Translations under genes and position numbers: made by a program | The notes under the pieces: model-generated | The model's input: the letters and a program-made list of their open reading frames with translations, nothing else | Told to the model about the DNA's origin: nothing | Databases searched by the model: none | In this document: positions 4,766 through 5,445 of the stretch, piece after piece | Layout: the number at the start of each line of letters is the position of its first letter | How positions within the stretch are numbered: position 1 is the stretch's first letter | Assembly: GCA_900550095.1 (NCBI GenBank) | Contig: URRG01000180.1 | Location: 1 to 5,445, forward strand | Length of the DNA stretch: 5,445 nt | Direction of reading: 5' to 3' | Source of the DNA: an uncultured Oscillospiraceae bacterium | GTDB lineage: Bacteria > Bacillota > Clostridia > Oscillospirales > Acutalibacteraceae

Positions 4766-5445
4766 GCCCCCGCCTCCTCAAAAACGATCTCTCCGCACAC
4801 AGCCGCCTGTTTCCGGGAGATCTCCGTGTCCGCAGTCGTTTCGCCGTCAAACTCCACGTTCCACACGGCCCCTGTGCCCATCAGGGCCGCCGCCAGGGCG
4901 GAGGCGTAAAACTTCTGCCCCACCTCCATGGAGCTGAAAAATTCCGCCGCGGCCTTCCGGCAGACCTCCGAAGCCCGCTCCAGGCTCCAGCCCGGCTGCA
5001 GGGAGAGGGCCGCCTTCACGGGGATTTTCACCCGTTCCGCCGCGGATACCGCCAGGGTCACGCCGATCTCCCGCTTTTCCTCCAGTTCCCGGCGGATCGC
5101 CTCCAGATCGCCCTCGCCGGTCCCGGTCCCCCGGCCGTCGATGCAGATTTCCACCGTTCCGCCGCCCGAAGCCCCGGAGGCCGCCGACACGGAACGCACG
5201 GCAGGATGTTCCATCACAAGCCGCCTGTAGTAGGAAAGGTTTCCCCCCTGGGGCGGGTATTCGATCATCTGCAGAAGGCGGCGGCGCAGGCTTTCGTCCG
5301 GCTCCGCGTCCTCTCCCCCCGAAAAGGCGGAGGGATTCGTCACTCCCTCGATGCCCGCCGGGACCGTCACCAGCTCCGTGACGGTCTTTGCCGCCGCGTT
5401 GCCCCCCTCGCCGGGGAGCTCCGCCTCCGCCTCCACATCTACATA
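4762..5445 (-). CDS. Baseplate J/XkdT-like protein, partial (N-terminus beyond right edge)
   Basis: The C-terminal 227 residues of a baseplate J/gp47-family protein, the wedge component of contractile phage tails and related injection particles. The frame is open through the right edge. A GTG at 5436 is in frame but is not taken as the start, because the family motif is already under way upstream of it. The diagnostic block is GVTNPSAFSGGEDAEPDESL, followed by RRRLL, at about residues 36-60 of the visible part; family members carry GV..V.NP.AFSGGTD.E.DE.LR.R here. It continues through GGNLSYYRRLVMEHPAVRSV (normally GN...Y..WA....GV) and a C-terminal beta-rich region. Compared with XkdT (about 350 residues), roughly the first third is missing. 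It overlaps the next gene by ATGA and should be part of one tail operon. Confidence 0.9.
   Translation of the reverse strand, partial: YVDVEAEAELPGEGGNAAAKTVTELVTVPAGIEGVTNPSAFSGGEDAEPDESLRRRLLQMIEYPPQGGNLSYYRRLVMEHPAVRSVSAASGASGGGTVEICIDGRGTGTGEGDLEAIRRELEEKREIGVTLAVSAAERVKIPVKAALSLQPGWSLERASEVCRKAAAEFFSSMEVGQKFYASALAAALMGTGAVWNVEFDGETTADTEISRKQAAVCGEIVFEEAGA

Overview
The window looks like chromosomal DNA of a moderately GC-rich member of the Bacillota, most likely a clostridial or Lachnospiraceae-type anaerobe. The basis is strong AGGAGG-type ribosome binding sites, GC-rich genes separated by AT-rich promoter regions, sigma-A-like promoters, and a PBSX-type contractile tail module. The lineage is an inference from protein style and sequence features, not from a marker gene. 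All five protein genes lie on the minus strand, so they read from right to left.

Right third (about 3693-5445): the distal end of a phage or phage-tail-like baseplate operon. In transcription order it holds the C-terminal part of a baseplate J/XkdT-like protein (cut by the window edge), a YmfQ/XkdU-like (DUF2313) tail protein that overlaps it by ATGA, and a 153-residue fibre-like protein with a baseplate-anchor-type N-terminus and a compact C-terminal domain. No holin, endolysin, integrase or att site is visible before the host gene that follows. The module could be a decayed prophage end, a domesticated tail particle, or a prophage with its lysis genes elsewhere.

Middle (about 2126-3622): a complete hflX gene for the ribosome-associated GTPase. 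A candidate promoter lies about 210 bases upstream of the start, and a strong rho-independent terminator lies just downstream.

Intergenic region (1620-2125): AT-rich and the most interesting part. On the plus strand a perfect consensus promoter (TTGACA, 17 bases, TATAAT) sits about 100 bases upstream of a perfect 17-bp terminator hairpin. This defines a candidate small RNA of about 101 nt, with a 5' stem-loop and a single-stranded CU-rich linker that resembles an anti-Shine-Dalgarno seed. No convincing protein gene lies here. The sRNA and hflX converge on the same terminator hairpin.

Left third (1-1619): a two-gene, translationally coupled operon: a GT4-family glycosyltransferase followed by a PlsC-type 1-acyl-glycerol-phosphate acyltransferase (cut by the left edge). 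The pair suggests synthesis or remodelling of a membrane glycolipid or phospholipid. The CU-rich linker of the putative sRNA is perfectly complementary over 8 nt to the ribosome binding sites of both the acyltransferase and hflX. This is a testable regulatory link, but it could be coincidence because SD sites resemble each other.
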